From Pleodorina starrii (taxonomy: Eukaryota > Chlorophyta > Chlorophyceae > Chlamydomonadales > Volvocaceae): a stretch of 64,000 nt of DNA. The stretch is taken from assembly GCA_030267565.1 (NCBI GenBank), contig BRXU01000058.1, positions 124,001 through 188,000 of the forward strand, written 5' to 3'. The position numbers were made by a program, and so were the translations under genes. The notes under the pieces are model-generated. The model was given only the letters and a program-made list of their open reading frames with translations. It was not told the DNA's origin and did no database searches. How positions within the stretch are numbered: position 1 is the stretch's first letter; every line of letters begins with the position of its first letter. Shown here in pieces: positions 1 through 8,331 of the stretch.

Positions 1-38
1 ATGCCGGAACGGACGCCCACGGGCGGCGTTTCGAACCA

Positions 39-1637
39 ATGGACACACATATGACCGCCAGGACCATCGCGATCGTCGGCACCGGCCCGACCGGCATCTA
101 TACGCTGCTGCATCTTCTGGACACTGGCCTGCCGCTGGCGGTCACGCTGTACGAAAAGGGACCGCGTGCCGGGATCGGCATGCCCTATTCACCCGAGATG
201 TCGAACCGCGCGATGCTGGCCAACATCGCCAGCATCGAGATACCGCCCATTGCGACCACCTATCTGGACTGGCTGCAGGATCAGCCGGATGCGCGGCTGA
301 GATCCTACGGCCTGGACCCCCAGGACCTGGACGAGCGTCAGTTCACGCCGCGCCTGCTGCTGGGCGAATATTTCCGCGATCAGCTGATGGCGCTGGTCGA
401 TCGGGCGCGGTCACGGGGCCACCGGATCGACATCTGCGAGGCGACCGAGGTTCTGGACATCCAGTCCGACGATGCAGGCCTGAGCGTGATGACGGCGGAC
501 GGGCGCGACGGGCCCTTCGACCGCGTGATCGTCGCCACAGGCCACGCCTTTCCCGATGAGGACGAGGCCACCCGCAGCTATTTCCCCAGTCCCTGGTCCG
601 GACTGATCGAGGCCGACATTCCTGCCGTGCGGGTCGGCATCATGGGCACCTCTCTCAGTTCGATCGACGCGGCGATGGCGGTGGTGAACCAGCACGGTCG
701 TTTCCGCCGCAAGGGTGATGACCTGCGCTTTGATCTGGACCCGGCATCGGCGGATCTGCGGATCGTGATGATGTCGCGGTCGGGCGTCCTGCCCGAGGCC
801 GACTTCTATTGCCCCATCCCCTATGAACCCCTGACCATCGCCACCGCCCCGGCGCTGGCCGCCTGCCTGTCGACCCCGGCGCCCTTGGACGCGGCCTTCG
901 ATCTGGTCCGGGCCGAGATCATACATGCCGACCCGGCCTTTGCGCTGAGGATCGGGTTGGGCGGGTTGGATGTGGACAGCTTTGCCGATGCCTATTTCGC
1001 CGCGCGCGAGGCCGCCGATCCGTTCAAATGGGCCCGCGCCAACCTGGACGAGGTCGAACACAACAAGGCGCACAAGATCACCGTCGCTTGGCGCTATGCC
1101 CTGCTGCGCATGCATGAACAGGTCGAGGAGATCGTGCCGGACCTGTCCGACGACGACCGCGACCGGTTCGACAGGGGTCTGAAGAAGATGTTTGTCGACA
1201 ACTATGCCGCAGTCCCGTCGGAATCGATCCGGCGCGTGCTGGCGCTGCGCGATGCCGGCATCTTGTCGATCATGCCCCTGGGCGAGGATTACGACATGAC
1301 CCGCGATGGCGCAGAGACCGTCATCGTCCATGACGACCGCACCGAACGCTTTGCCGTGTTTATCGATGCAAGGGGGCAAAAGCCCCTTAGCACCGAAGAC
1401 CTGCCCTTCCCGACGTTGCGGCGCGCGCTGCTGGATGCGGATCACGAAATTCCCGATGTCGCGCAGGATTACAGCCTGCTGGGCGCAGGTCCGTTCAGCG
1501 GCAGGCTGTGTTTGGCGGCGATCCCCTACCTGATGCATGACCGCCCGTTCGTTCAGGGGATCACGGCCTGTGCCGACATCGCAGAGGCCATCGCGCGGGG
1601 CATGGCGACCGGACGCCGTCGCAGGCTGGTGTCGTAG
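39..1637 (+). CDS. FAD/NAD(P)-binding domain protein
   Basis: The protein (532 aa) opens with a dinucleotide-binding beta-alpha-beta motif, IVGTGPTGIYTLLHL, within the first 25 residues, followed by an acidic strand end (YEKGPRAGIG) and a second motif near residue 165 (RVIVATGHAF) typical of flavoprotein oxidoreductases with an FAD-NAD(P)-binding fold (PF13454-like). The exact substrate is not evident. No signal peptide is visible, so it is probably cytosolic. An in-frame ATG at 51 is an alternative start that would give MTARTIAIVG directly at the Rossmann strand. That ATG overlaps a TGA (52-54) of another frame open from position 1, so coupling to an upstream gene outside the window is possible. 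The reading frame is also open upstream of 39, so the true start could lie further 5'. No clear ribosome binding site is seen for either ATG. Confidence 0.8.
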   Translation: MDTHMTARTIAIVGTGPTGIYTLLHLLDTGLPLAVTLYEKGPRAGIGMPYSPEMSNRAMLANIASIEIPPIATTYLDWLQDQPDARLRSYGLDPQDLDERQFTPRLLLGEYFRDQLMALVDRARSRGHRIDICEATEVLDIQSDDAGLSVMTADGRDGPFDRVIVATGHAFPDEDEATRSYFPSPWSGLIEADIPAVRVGIMGTSLSSIDAAMAVVNQHGRFRRKGDDLRFDLDPASADLRIVMMSRSGVLPEADFYCPIPYEPLTIATAPALAACLSTPAPLDAAFDLVRAEIIHADPAFALRIGLGGLDVDSFADAYFAAREAADPFKWARANLDEVEHNKAHKITVAWRYALLRMHEQVEEIVPDLSDDDRDRFDRGLKKMFVDNYAAVPSESIRRVLALRDAGILSIMPLGEDYDMTRDGAETVIVHDDRTERFAVFIDARGQKPLSTEDLPFPTLRRALLDADHEIPDVAQDYSLLGAGPFSGRLCLAAIPYLMHDRPFVQGITACADIAEAIARGMATGRRRRLVS

Positions 1638-1677
1638 GACCGACTGACAAAGATCAGGTCGCAATCCTCCCATTAGA

Positions 1678-1691
1678 CATCCATATGGATG
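1678..1691. promoter_or_regulatory. Perfect 14-bp palindrome, candidate operator of the RHH regulator
   Basis: CATCCATATGGATG is a perfect palindrome located 22 bases before the start of the CopG-type gene. Ribbon-helix-helix repressors commonly bind short palindromes overlapping their own promoters, so autoregulation of this regulator-esterase operon is a reasonable inference. The following AAGGAAGGGA (from about 1696) is the ribosome binding site. Confidence 0.5.
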
Positions 1692-1713
1692 GTACAAGGA
1701 AGGGATAGCAATC

Positions 1714-2139
1714 ATGGCGACCGCCTCTCCGGCCCGGACGGCCGATACCGAAAAGATCACCATCAATCTGGGCTTCGTCGATTTGGGACGGATCGACCTG
1801 CTGGTGCGCGAAGGCTTCTATGCCAGTCGCAGCGACCTGATCCGCTCCGCGATCCGGGCGCAGCTGGACCGACACGACGCCTCGGTGGCCCCGGCCATCG
1901 TGCGCGACGATTTCGTGATGGGTCTGCGCGATCTGTCCCGGGCCGAACTGGAGGCCCTGCAGGCCGCGAACCAGATGCTGGACCTGCGGGTGATCGGGCT
2001 TGCCCGCTTTGCCCGCGACATTCCCCCGGACCTGATCACCGCCACGATCCGCTCGATCGAGGTTCTGGGCACCATCCAGGCGGATGCCGGGGTCAAGGCG
2101 GCGCTGGACGCCTGCCGAACGAACAAGGGAACACGATGA
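1714..2139 (+). CDS. CopG/ribbon-helix-helix transcriptional regulator
   Basis: A 141-aa protein with an N-terminal ribbon-helix-helix domain: residues about 13-50 read KITINLGFVDLGRIDLLVRE and then FYASRSDLIRSAIRAQL, the beta strand plus two helices of the CopG/Arc fold. The rest is helical and probably mediates oligomerisation or ligand sensing. A strong AAGGAAGGGA ribosome site precedes the ATG. Its stop overlaps the start of the esterase gene (ATGATGA at 2136-2142), so the two are translationally coupled. A palindrome at 1678-1691 is a likely autoregulatory operator. It is not an obvious antitoxin, because the partner is an esterase rather than a toxin. Confidence 0.82.
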   Translation: MATASPARTADTEKITINLGFVDLGRIDLLVREGFYASRSDLIRSAIRAQLDRHDASVAPAIVRDDFVMGLRDLSRAELEALQAANQMLDLRVIGLARFARDIPPDLITATIRSIEVLGTIQADAGVKAALDACRTNKGTR

Positions 2140-3182
2140 TGACCGAACAGATGCCGATGAACATGGCCCGCATCACCGAACTGATGCGGTCGGGCGATCT
2201 GGCGCAAGCCACGCAGATGATCCAGTCGGGATTGGGCGGGGGCGCGATGCCGCGCATGCCGGGTGGCGGCCTGTCGATGCCGCAGATGCCCCGGATGCCG
2301 ACGGGCTTTCCCGCAGGTGCGGCCATGCGCGACAGCACGCCGATGGACATGCCCCAAGGTGCCAGCTGGACCACCCACCAGCATCAGGCGGCAGGGCAGT
2401 CGCGCGACTATCGCCTGTACTTGCCCGCGTCGCTGGAGGGGCGCCCGGCTGCAGGACTGTTGCTTCTGCTGCACGGCTGCACACAGGACCCGGATGATTT
2501 CGCCCGCGGTACCGGCATCATGGCGGCGGCAGAGCGCCATCGGATGATCGTCGTGGCCCCCGCACAGACGTCACAGGCCAACATGAACCGCTGCTGGAAC
2601 TGGTTCGAGGCCCGTCATGCCGCCCGCGACGGCGGAGAGGCCGCCTTTCTGGTCGACCTGACCCGCAGCGTCGCCCACGACCACACCGTGGCCCCCGACC
2701 GGCGCTTTGCCGCAGGGCTGTCGGCCGGCGGGGCGATGGCGGTGATCCTGGGCGCGGTCTTTGCCGACGATTTCGGTGCGGTGGCCTGTCATTCGGGCCT
2801 TCCCAACGGCGCGGCTACGGACATGGCTGGCGCGTTCCAGGCGATGTCGCAGGGCGGATCCGATCGAGGTGAGGGCGTGGGCTGCCGGCTGTTCGTCGTG
2901 CATGGCGCGACCGACAAGACCGTGTCGCCGCGCAATGCCGATGCCGTAGTGGCGCAGGCGCTGCGGCGGCAACCCGGCCTGACCCGACGCGCGGCGGATG
3001 CACGGCTGAATGACCGTGCCGTGCATATCGGCCGATACCGCGATGACGCGGGCACGTTGCGGATTGAGACATGGCGGGTTCAAGGCCTGGGTCACGCCTG
3101 GTCCGGTGGTCAACCTACCGGCAGCCATACCGCTCCGGGACCCTTGGCCACTGATGCGATGATGGCGTTCTTCCTGGCATGA
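2136..3182 (+). CDS. PHB depolymerase family esterase
   Basis: A 348-aa alpha/beta hydrolase of the PHB-depolymerase (Esterase_phd) family, which hydrolyses short-chain polyhydroxyalkanoates or related esters. The oxyanion-region motif LLLHGCTQDP lies near residue 113, the nucleophile elbow GLSAGG near 194, an Asp-containing VHGATDKTVSP loop near 260, and the catalytic His in GLGHAWSGG near 318. The first 75 residues are Met/Pro/Gly-rich (repeated PRMP and PQMP) and precede the fold. No classical signal peptide is seen, so action on intracellular granules or a non-standard export route are both possible. The start ATG at 2136 overlaps the TGA of the regulator gene. A strong hairpin follows the stop. 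Confidence 0.87.
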   Translation: MMTEQMPMNMARITELMRSGDLAQATQMIQSGLGGGAMPRMPGGGLSMPQMPRMPTGFPAGAAMRDSTPMDMPQGASWTTHQHQAAGQSRDYRLYLPASLEGRPAAGLLLLLHGCTQDPDDFARGTGIMAAAERHRMIVVAPAQTSQANMNRCWNWFEARHAARDGGEAAFLVDLTRSVAHDHTVAPDRRFAAGLSAGGAMAVILGAVFADDFGAVACHSGLPNGAATDMAGAFQAMSQGGSDRGEGVGCRLFVVHGATDKTVSPRNADAVVAQALRRQPGLTRRAADARLNDRAVHIGRYRDDAGTLRIETWRVQGLGHAWSGGQPTGSHTAPGPLATDAMMAFFLA

Positions 3183-3189
3183 CGAAAAC

Positions 3190-3211
3190 GGCCCCCGGAT
3201 CACCGGGGGCC
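3190..3211 (-). terminator. Hairpin terminator between convergent genes
   Basis: GGCCCCCGG-ATCA-CCGGGGGCC forms a 9-bp perfect GC stem with a 4-nt loop. On the minus strand it is followed by a T run (AAAA at 3185-3188 on the plus strand), so it is a good Rho-independent terminator for the DUF892 gene and may also stop transcription from the esterase operon. Confidence 0.8.
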
Positions 3212-3222
3212 ATCCTATGCGG

Positions 3223-3888
3223 TCAAGCGTCGTGGTCGTCGTATTCGGCGGCCGCGTCGTTCACCGAATCCTCGGCCAGTTCGGTCAGCTTGGTGTCGGC
3301 CGCGCTTTCCTGGGCCAGGATCCCCTCCAGGTGGGTCTTCGCCTCATCCATCCCCAAGGCCTCGGCAAAGGCGCGCATCGAGCCGTAACGCGTGATCTCG
3401 TAATGCTCGACCGCCTGACAGCTGAAGATGATCGCGGCGTCGGCGGCAACGCTGTCACCGAAATCCTCCAGCAGGCTTTCGCCTTCTTCCAGGATGCCGT
3501 CGATGGCATCGCATTTTACGGCCTTGGCACGCTTGCCCAACAGCTCGAAAATCGCCTCCAAGGTCTCGATCTGGCCTGCGGTCTCCTCGCGATGCGCGGT
3601 CAGGGCGGCGATCAGGTCGGGATGGTCGGCCGCCTTGATCATCTTGGGAAGCGTCTTGTAGATCGTCTTCTCGGCGTAATACATGTCCGCCAGGGCGTGT
3701 TCGAACAGATCCGCAAGCCCCTTGTCCGTCACCGCGGGCTTGGCGGCCTTGGCCTTGGATTTCGCAGCCACAGCCTGCGACCGCTTGGTGCGGGCCTCGG
3801 CGGTGGGTTTCGCGGTCTTCTGTCCTGCCGCGCGGGCGGATTTCTTGGTCGCGGTCTTGGTCTTGGTGTCGTCGGAGGCGGTCGCCAT
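3223..3888 (-). CDS. DUF892 (YciE/YciF) ferritin-like protein with lysine/alanine-rich N-terminal tail
   Basis: The C-terminal about 165 residues match the YciE/YciF ferroxidase family: KGLADLFEHALADMYYAEK, then HREETAGQIETLEAIFELLG, then CQAVEHYEITRYGSMRAFAE, a four-helix bundle with Glu/His positions typical of ferritin-like metal sites and of general stress proteins. The first about 55 residues are a low-complexity Lys/Ala/Thr tail (repeats such as TKTKTATKK and AAKSKAKAAKP) resembling histone-H1-like or Dps tails, so DNA binding is a possibility. The start ATG at 3888 is preceded by GGGAGAGA. Total length is 221 aa, longer than the usual roughly 165 aa for the family because of the tail. 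Confidence 0.85.
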   Translation of the reverse strand: MATASDDTKTKTATKKSARAAGQKTAKPTAEARTKRSQAVAAKSKAKAAKPAVTDKGLADLFEHALADMYYAEKTIYKTLPKMIKAADHPDLIAALTAHREETAGQIETLEAIFELLGKRAKAVKCDAIDGILEEGESLLEDFGDSVAADAAIIFSCQAVEHYEITRYGSMRAFAEALGMDEAKTHLEGILAQESAADTKLTELAEDSVNDAAAEYDDHDA

Positions 3889-3976
3889 GATGTCTCTCCC
3901 TGGCCCGGCAGGATCGCGGGGCCGTATCCTGTCGATGAAACGGGCGGTCGTGACACGACGTTCCGTTGACATAAGT

Positions 3977-4567
3977 TCAGTCGCGCGCGGCCCTGTCCCA
4001 CAGCCGGCGCACGACCAGCGCCGAGACCAGACCCAGAACCGCACCGGCCGCGACATCGCCCGGATAGTGCTTGCCCCGCGGCACCTGGATTCCCGCGATC
4101 ATCGCCGCGACCCCCAGGGCGGGCACGGCCATGTGCGGCAGATCGCGCGCGACGACGACGGCCACCGCCACTGCACCCGCCGTGTGCCCCGAAGGAAAGG
4201 ACGTCTCGTGCCCGCCCCGGCTTTCGCCGGGCTCGCAGCGATAGTCCTGCCGCTTGATCATCTCGACCGGGCGGGTGCGGCGAAAGCGGTTCTTGATCAT
4301 CCGTTTGACCGAATTGGCCAGGACATGCGCCGCCATCATCCGCAGGCCGGTGCGCGCGACATGATCCTGCCCGGACAACGCGCCGCCCAGGATCACGCTG
4401 CCGCAAACCAGGGACAGGGGCACCTGGTCGGCGACCTCGCTCAGCGTGCCGACGGCCTTGACGACCGGATGGTGGCGGTGGCGCGCGGCTTGGGCGGCGG
4501 CCTCCTTGTCGGCCTGTTCCAGCGGGCCCGCATCATCGGCGCCGGGGGTGCGGATCGTGGTGTTCAT
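3977..4567 (-). CDS. PAP2-family membrane phosphatase
   Basis: A 196-aa protein with the three-part PAP2 phosphatase signature: KRMIKNRFRRTRP (residues about 85-97), PSGHTAG (about 125) and PRGKHYPGD (about 165), with hydrophobic helices between. Family members remove phosphate from lipid phosphates such as undecaprenyl or phosphatidyl-glycerol phosphates at the membrane. The third motif starts PRGKHY where SR-x5-H is the norm, a mild deviation that keeps the His and Asp. It is transcribed with, and upstream of, the DUF892 gene, and is divergent from the AI-2E-type permease gene. Confidence 0.85.
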   Translation of the reverse strand: MNTTIRTPGADDAGPLEQADKEAAAQAARHRHHPVVKAVGTLSEVADQVPLSLVCGSVILGGALSGQDHVARTGLRMMAAHVLANSVKRMIKNRFRRTRPVEMIKRQDYRCEPGESRGGHETSFPSGHTAGAVAVAVVVARDLPHMAVPALGVAAMIAGIQVPRGKHYPGDVAAGAVLGLVSALVVRRLWDRAARD

Positions 4568-4591
4568 CGGGAAAAACTCTCGTCTGTTCGG

Positions 4592-4615
4592 GACCGGCCC
4601 ACCCTTGGGCCGGTC
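4592..4615. repeat. 10-bp perfect inverted repeat in divergent promoter region
   Basis: GACCGGCCCA-CCCT-TGGGCCGGTC is a perfect stem of 10 bp with a 4-nt loop, between the PAP2 phosphatase start and the permease start. No T run follows, so an operator or RNA hairpin is as likely as a terminator. A second small hairpin (GCCCCC-GTGCA-GGGGGC, 4742-4758) lies just before the ribosome site of the permease gene. The rest of the 207-bp intergenic stretch shows nothing recognisable. Confidence 0.4.
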
Positions 4616-4774
4616 GGCAGCGCAACGGCGCGTGACGCGCCCGGTTCCGGTATCATATGATGCGTGCGGCGGGACGGATGGCCGTCGGCGGGCATCCGCC
4701 CGCAGCGACGGAACCGGGGCCTTCGTGCCGTGTTGACCAGCGCCCCCGTGCAGGGGGCATGTCGGGGGACCATC

Positions 4775-7183
4775 ATGACACTGAACACTTCGGGGCCGCG
4801 TCAGGCCCCGCACGACCTGCTGGGGCCGGATGCCAATGCCGCGGTCGCCGCGCCCGAGGGTCGGGTCGACATCGTGCGCATGGCTGCGTGGCTGGTCGTG
4901 GGCACGGTCATCATCGGCCTGCTGTATTACGGACAGGAGGTGCTGATCCCGTTGGCGATCGCCTTCCTTATCAGCTTTGCCCTGGGGCCGCTGGTCAAGG
5001 TTCTGGTCCGTCGCGGCATCCCGCAGGTGGCGGCGGTGTCGGTGGTCATGCTGACGGTCATCGCGATGCTGCTGGGGTTGGGCCTGCTGATCACGTCGCA
5101 GGTCAGCGTGCTCAGCGCCGAACTGCCCGCCTATCAGTCCACGATCCGCGCCAAGATCCAGGGGCTGGGCCAGCAGATGGAGGGGCCGGGCCTGTTCGAC
5201 GGCGTGTTCCAGACCATCGCCACCGTCCAGGAACAGCTGGCCACCGCCCTGCAGGACGCCCCCGGCGCCGTGGCCGACCCGCTGGCCGTGACGGTCGTGG
5301 GCGACGGTCCGTCCCCCTTTGCCACCGCCAGCGCCTGGCTGGCCCCCGCCCTGGCGCCGCTGGCGACCCTGGGCATCGTGGTCGTCTTCGTGTTCCTTGT
5401 CCTTCTGGACCGGGGCGATCTGCGCGACCGTCTGATCCGCCTGCTGGGCGGCAACCTGCACCGCTCGACCGACGCGCTGGAGGAGGCGGGCAAGCGGATA
5501 TCCAAGTACCTGCTGATGCAGCTGGTGGTGAACGTCACTTATGGCATTCCGATGGCGCTTGGCCTGTGGGCCATCGGGGTGCCGGGCTGGATCCTGTGGG
5601 GCACGCTGGCTGCGATCATGCGGTTCATTCCCTATGTCGGGCCGATGCTGTCGGCGATCTTTCCGCTGGCCCTGGCCTTCGCCGTCGATCCCGGATGGCA
5701 GATGGTGCTGATGGCGCTGGCGCTGATCGTGTTCCTGGAACTGGTCAGCAACAACATCGTCGAGCCGATGCTGTACGGCACCTCGACCGGCCTGTCGGCG
5801 CTGTCGCTGATCGCGGCGGCGACCTTCTGGACAGCGCTGTGGGGGCCGCTTGGCCTGATTCTGTCGACGCCCCTGACGGTCTGCCTGCTGGTCGTGGGCC
5901 GCAACCTGCCGCAGCTGGCCTTCTTCGACACGCTGCTGGGATCGACCCCGGCGCTGGACCTGCCCACCCGCATCTATCAGCGCCTGATCGCCAACGATCC
6001 CGACGAGGCCTACGAGATCGCGTCCGACGCCATCCGCACGACCGAGATCGCCGCGTTCTACAACACGACGGGGATGGAGGTCCTGCGCCAGGCCAGCGAC
6101 GATTACCACGCCAATGCACGGGTCGAGCATCGGCTGCGCGTGGTCGACGGCATGGACCAGCTGCTGGAAGACCTGCGCGAGGATCACCCGGCCACCCCCG
6201 CCGGCACCCCACGCGTCGCCTGCATCGGCGGCAAATGGCAGGTCGATGCCATTTCGGCCGAGATGCTGGTTCACGCCCTGGCACTGGCCGACATTCCCGC
6301 GGTCCAGCGCGCGACCGGCACGGTCACCGCGCGCTATGTCGACGGGTTGGACCTGGAGGAGATCGACACCGTCTGCATCGGCTATTTCAGCCGCGATCCG
6401 GACGCGGCCGTGCGCGGTTTCGTCCGGCGTCTGCGCCGTCGCTGGCCCGACCTTCGGATCGTCCTGGCCCTGTGGAACGCCCCCGAGGATCAGGCGGGCC
6501 CCGACCGGGCCGAGGCGCTTGGCGTCGATAAGATCGTGCTGTCCATGGACGAAGCCGTCCAGCGGCTGACCCCGGCCCACGCAGACCGCGCCGCGATGCA
6601 GGCCCCCCCGCCCCCCGCGGACGAGGCCGCACGCCTGGACGCCCTTGCCCAGACCGCCGTCCTGGACGGCCGCGCGCGCGAGGATCTGGACGATCTGGCC
6701 AAGCGCGCGGCGGATGTGTTCGATGTCAGCCTGGCCTTCATCTCTGCGATCGATGCCGATGCGGAATACATCGTCGGCCAAAGCGCGGACCTGCCCGGCC
6801 GCCGCACGGAAACCGAGCCGCGCATGAACTGGATGCCGCGGGCCGAGGCGATGTGCAATCACGTCATCGCCGCCGACGACACGCTGGTCGTGCCCGACAC
6901 CGACCGCGACGTGCGGTTTTCGGACAACCCGGCGGTGCGCCAGTGGCAGGGGCGGTTCTATGTCGGAACGCCGCTGCGCACGGCTGACGGCCACGTGCTG
7001 GGCGCCCTGTGCCTGATGGACCGCGAACCGCGCCAGATCGAGGATGCGGAACTGGACCTGCTGGACAAGATCGCCGCCGATGTCGTGGCGGTGATGACCG
7101 ACCAGGATGCCGTTCCGACCGAACCGCGGCGCGAGGAACCGCCCGCCCCCCGCGGCGTCCTGGGTCAGCGCATCCCGGACTGA
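4775..7183 (+). CDS. AI-2E family transporter fused to C-terminal sensory (GAF) domain
   Basis: An 802-aa protein. Residues about 30-380 form the AI-2E/PerM-type permease with about eight membrane helices, including the conserved NNIVEPMLYG segment in the region of residue 328. Residues about 400-600 are soluble: a linker, then a Rossmann-like alpha/beta part (RVACIGGKW and VCIGYFSRDPDAA) resembling B12-binding or response folds. Residues about 615-775 are a GAF domain (FDVSLAFISAIDADAEYIVG, GRFYVGTPLRTADGHVLGAL). Ordinary AI-2E permeases are about 350-400 aa, so the C-terminal half is an unusual addition. The ATG at 4775 is preceded by GGGGGA and is the best start; an earlier in-frame ATG at 4664 lacks a ribosome site. 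Its 3' end overlaps the convergent glycosyltransferase gene by 19 bp. Confidence 0.85.
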   Translation: MTLNTSGPRQAPHDLLGPDANAAVAAPEGRVDIVRMAAWLVVGTVIIGLLYYGQEVLIPLAIAFLISFALGPLVKVLVRRGIPQVAAVSVVMLTVIAMLLGLGLLITSQVSVLSAELPAYQSTIRAKIQGLGQQMEGPGLFDGVFQTIATVQEQLATALQDAPGAVADPLAVTVVGDGPSPFATASAWLAPALAPLATLGIVVVFVFLVLLDRGDLRDRLIRLLGGNLHRSTDALEEAGKRISKYLLMQLVVNVTYGIPMALGLWAIGVPGWILWGTLAAIMRFIPYVGPMLSAIFPLALAFAVDPGWQMVLMALALIVFLELVSNNIVEPMLYGTSTGLSALSLIAAATFWTALWGPLGLILSTPLTVCLLVVGRNLPQLAFFDTLLGSTPALDLPTRIYQRLIANDPDEAYEIASDAIRTTEIAAFYNTTGMEVLRQASDDYHANARVEHRLRVVDGMDQLLEDLREDHPATPAGTPRVACIGGKWQVDAISAEMLVHALALADIPAVQRATGTVTARYVDGLDLEEIDTVCIGYFSRDPDAAVRGFVRRLRRRWPDLRIVLALWNAPEDQAGPDRAEALGVDKIVLSMDEAVQRLTPAHADRAAMQAPPPPADEAARLDALAQTAVLDGRAREDLDDLAKRAADVFDVSLAFISAIDADAEYIVGQSADLPGRRTETEPRMNWMPRAEAMCNHVIAADDTLVVPDTDRDVRFSDNPAVRQWQGRFYVGTPLRTADGHVLGALCLMDREPRQIEDAELDLLDKIAADVVAVMTDQDAVPTEPRREEPPAPRGVLGQRIPD

Positions 7184-8331
7184 AGCGCCGGTTCGACCCC
7201 GCGCGCCGCCAGCGACGGCGGCAGTTCGATGGGCAGAAAATCGACCGGTGGCGCGGGATCGTGCCGCCGGTCGATCGCCTCGACATACAACGCCTGCAGC
7301 GTGTCGATCATGCGGTCCAACCCAAAGTGGCCGGCCACATGCCGGCGCGGCACGTCGCGAGGGATCTGCATCGCCTCGATCAGCGCGCGGTCCAGCCCGG
7401 CTCCATCGGGGGCGGCGAACCGCCCGGCCGGGCCCAGCACCTCATGGACCGCGCCCATCGCGACGGCGGCCACGGGCGTTCCGCAGGCCATCGCCTCGAT
7501 CGCGGTCAGGCCGAAGGGCTCGTCCCATTGCGGCGTGAACAGCAGGGCCGATGCACGACCGTATTCCGCGGCCAGATCCGGTCCCGCCAAGTGCCCGCCA
7601 AAGCGGATATCCCCCGACAGTTGCGGCCGAACCTGCGCGTTGAAGTAATCGCCATCCTCGATGCTGCCAAAGATCGTCAGGGCGACGCCCGCGCGACGTG
7701 CGGCGGCGATCGCCAGATGGGGTGCCTTGTTCGGCGTGATGCGTCCCGCCCAGACCGCCTGCCCGTTACCCCGCGGCGAATAGGGCCACTGCGCCAGATC
7801 GATGCCGTTCGGCAGCACCCGCGCCGATGCGGGCGGACCTTCGGGGAAATAGGCCGCCAGATGCCTGCGCGAACATCCTGTCGTCACATGCCACGGGGCC
7901 ACGCTGTCGCGCACGGCCCGGCGCAGCGCGTCAAAGGGCGGCACGTGCAGCGAGGTGACCATCGGCACGCGCACCGCCCGCGCAAAGCGCGGTGGAAACC
8001 GATGAAGCGTGTTATTGTGGATGATGTCGAAATCCATGTCCGCCAGCGTGGCCAGGCTGGCCGCATGGTGACTATCCAGATGGGCGTTCAACGGTTCGGT
8101 GCCGTGATATTGGTGCCACGGATAATCACGGTCGTAATGCTGCGCCATCAGGGGCAACAGCGGCACGTCCACCCGGCTGTCGCCCGCCGCGACCAGGGTC
8201 GCCTCATGCCCCCGCGCCCGCAGGGCGTGGACAAGGTGGTGGGCATGACCTTCCATGCCGCCCATGAACGGGGCCGCGATGGGGTGACGGCAATGTGCCA
8301 TCACCGCGATCCGCAACGGGCGGCCGGTCAT
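7165..8331 (-). CDS. Glycosyltransferase family 4 protein
   Basis: A 388-aa GT-B-fold glycosyltransferase. The N-terminal acceptor domain carries FMGGMEGHAHHLVHALRARG (glycine-rich start), and the C-terminal donor domain carries RVLPNGIDLAQW, VWAGRITPNKAPH and the E-x7-E signature DEPFGLTAIEAMACGTPV. It presumably transfers a hexose from a nucleotide sugar, retaining the anomeric configuration as GT4 enzymes do. It is the last gene of a four-gene minus-strand operon; its start overlaps the stop of the GT2 gene by ATGA. The product is not identifiable from sequence. Confidence 0.86.
   Translation of the reverse strand: MTGRPLRIAVMAHCRHPIAAPFMGGMEGHAHHLVHALRARGHEATLVAAGDSRVDVPLLPLMAQHYDRDYPWHQYHGTEPLNAHLDSHHAASLATLADMDFDIIHNNTLHRFPPRFARAVRVPMVTSLHVPPFDALRRAVRDSVAPWHVTTGCSRRHLAAYFPEGPPASARVLPNGIDLAQWPYSPRGNGQAVWAGRITPNKAPHLAIAAARRAGVALTIFGSIEDGDYFNAQVRPQLSGDIRFGGHLAGPDLAAEYGRASALLFTPQWDEPFGLTAIEAMACGTPVAAVAMGAVHEVLGPAGRFAAPDGAGLDRALIEAMQIPRDVPRRHVAGHFGLDRMIDTLQALYVEAIDRRHDPAPPVDFLPIELPPSLAARGVEPALQSGMR

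Noticed and set aside
1..54. A frame open from position 1 to a TGA at 52-54, overlapping the ATG at 51
   Set aside because: Only 17 codons are inside the window and no upstream sequence is available, so a real upstream gene cannot be distinguished from chance.
411..1766. Long minus-strand frame (451 codons) opposite the FAD-binding gene
   Set aside because: His/Gly/Arg-rich composition without domains; a typical antisense shadow in high-GC coding DNA.
1714..3182. The RHH protein as an antitoxin of a toxin-antitoxin pair
   Set aside because: The coupled partner is a clear alpha/beta hydrolase of the PHB depolymerase family, not a toxin.
3977..6994. 1005-codon minus-strand frame running through the AI-2E gene
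   Set aside because: Only its last 196 codons (PAP2) are protein-like; the rest is Gln/Arg/Asp-rich antisense of the permease gene.
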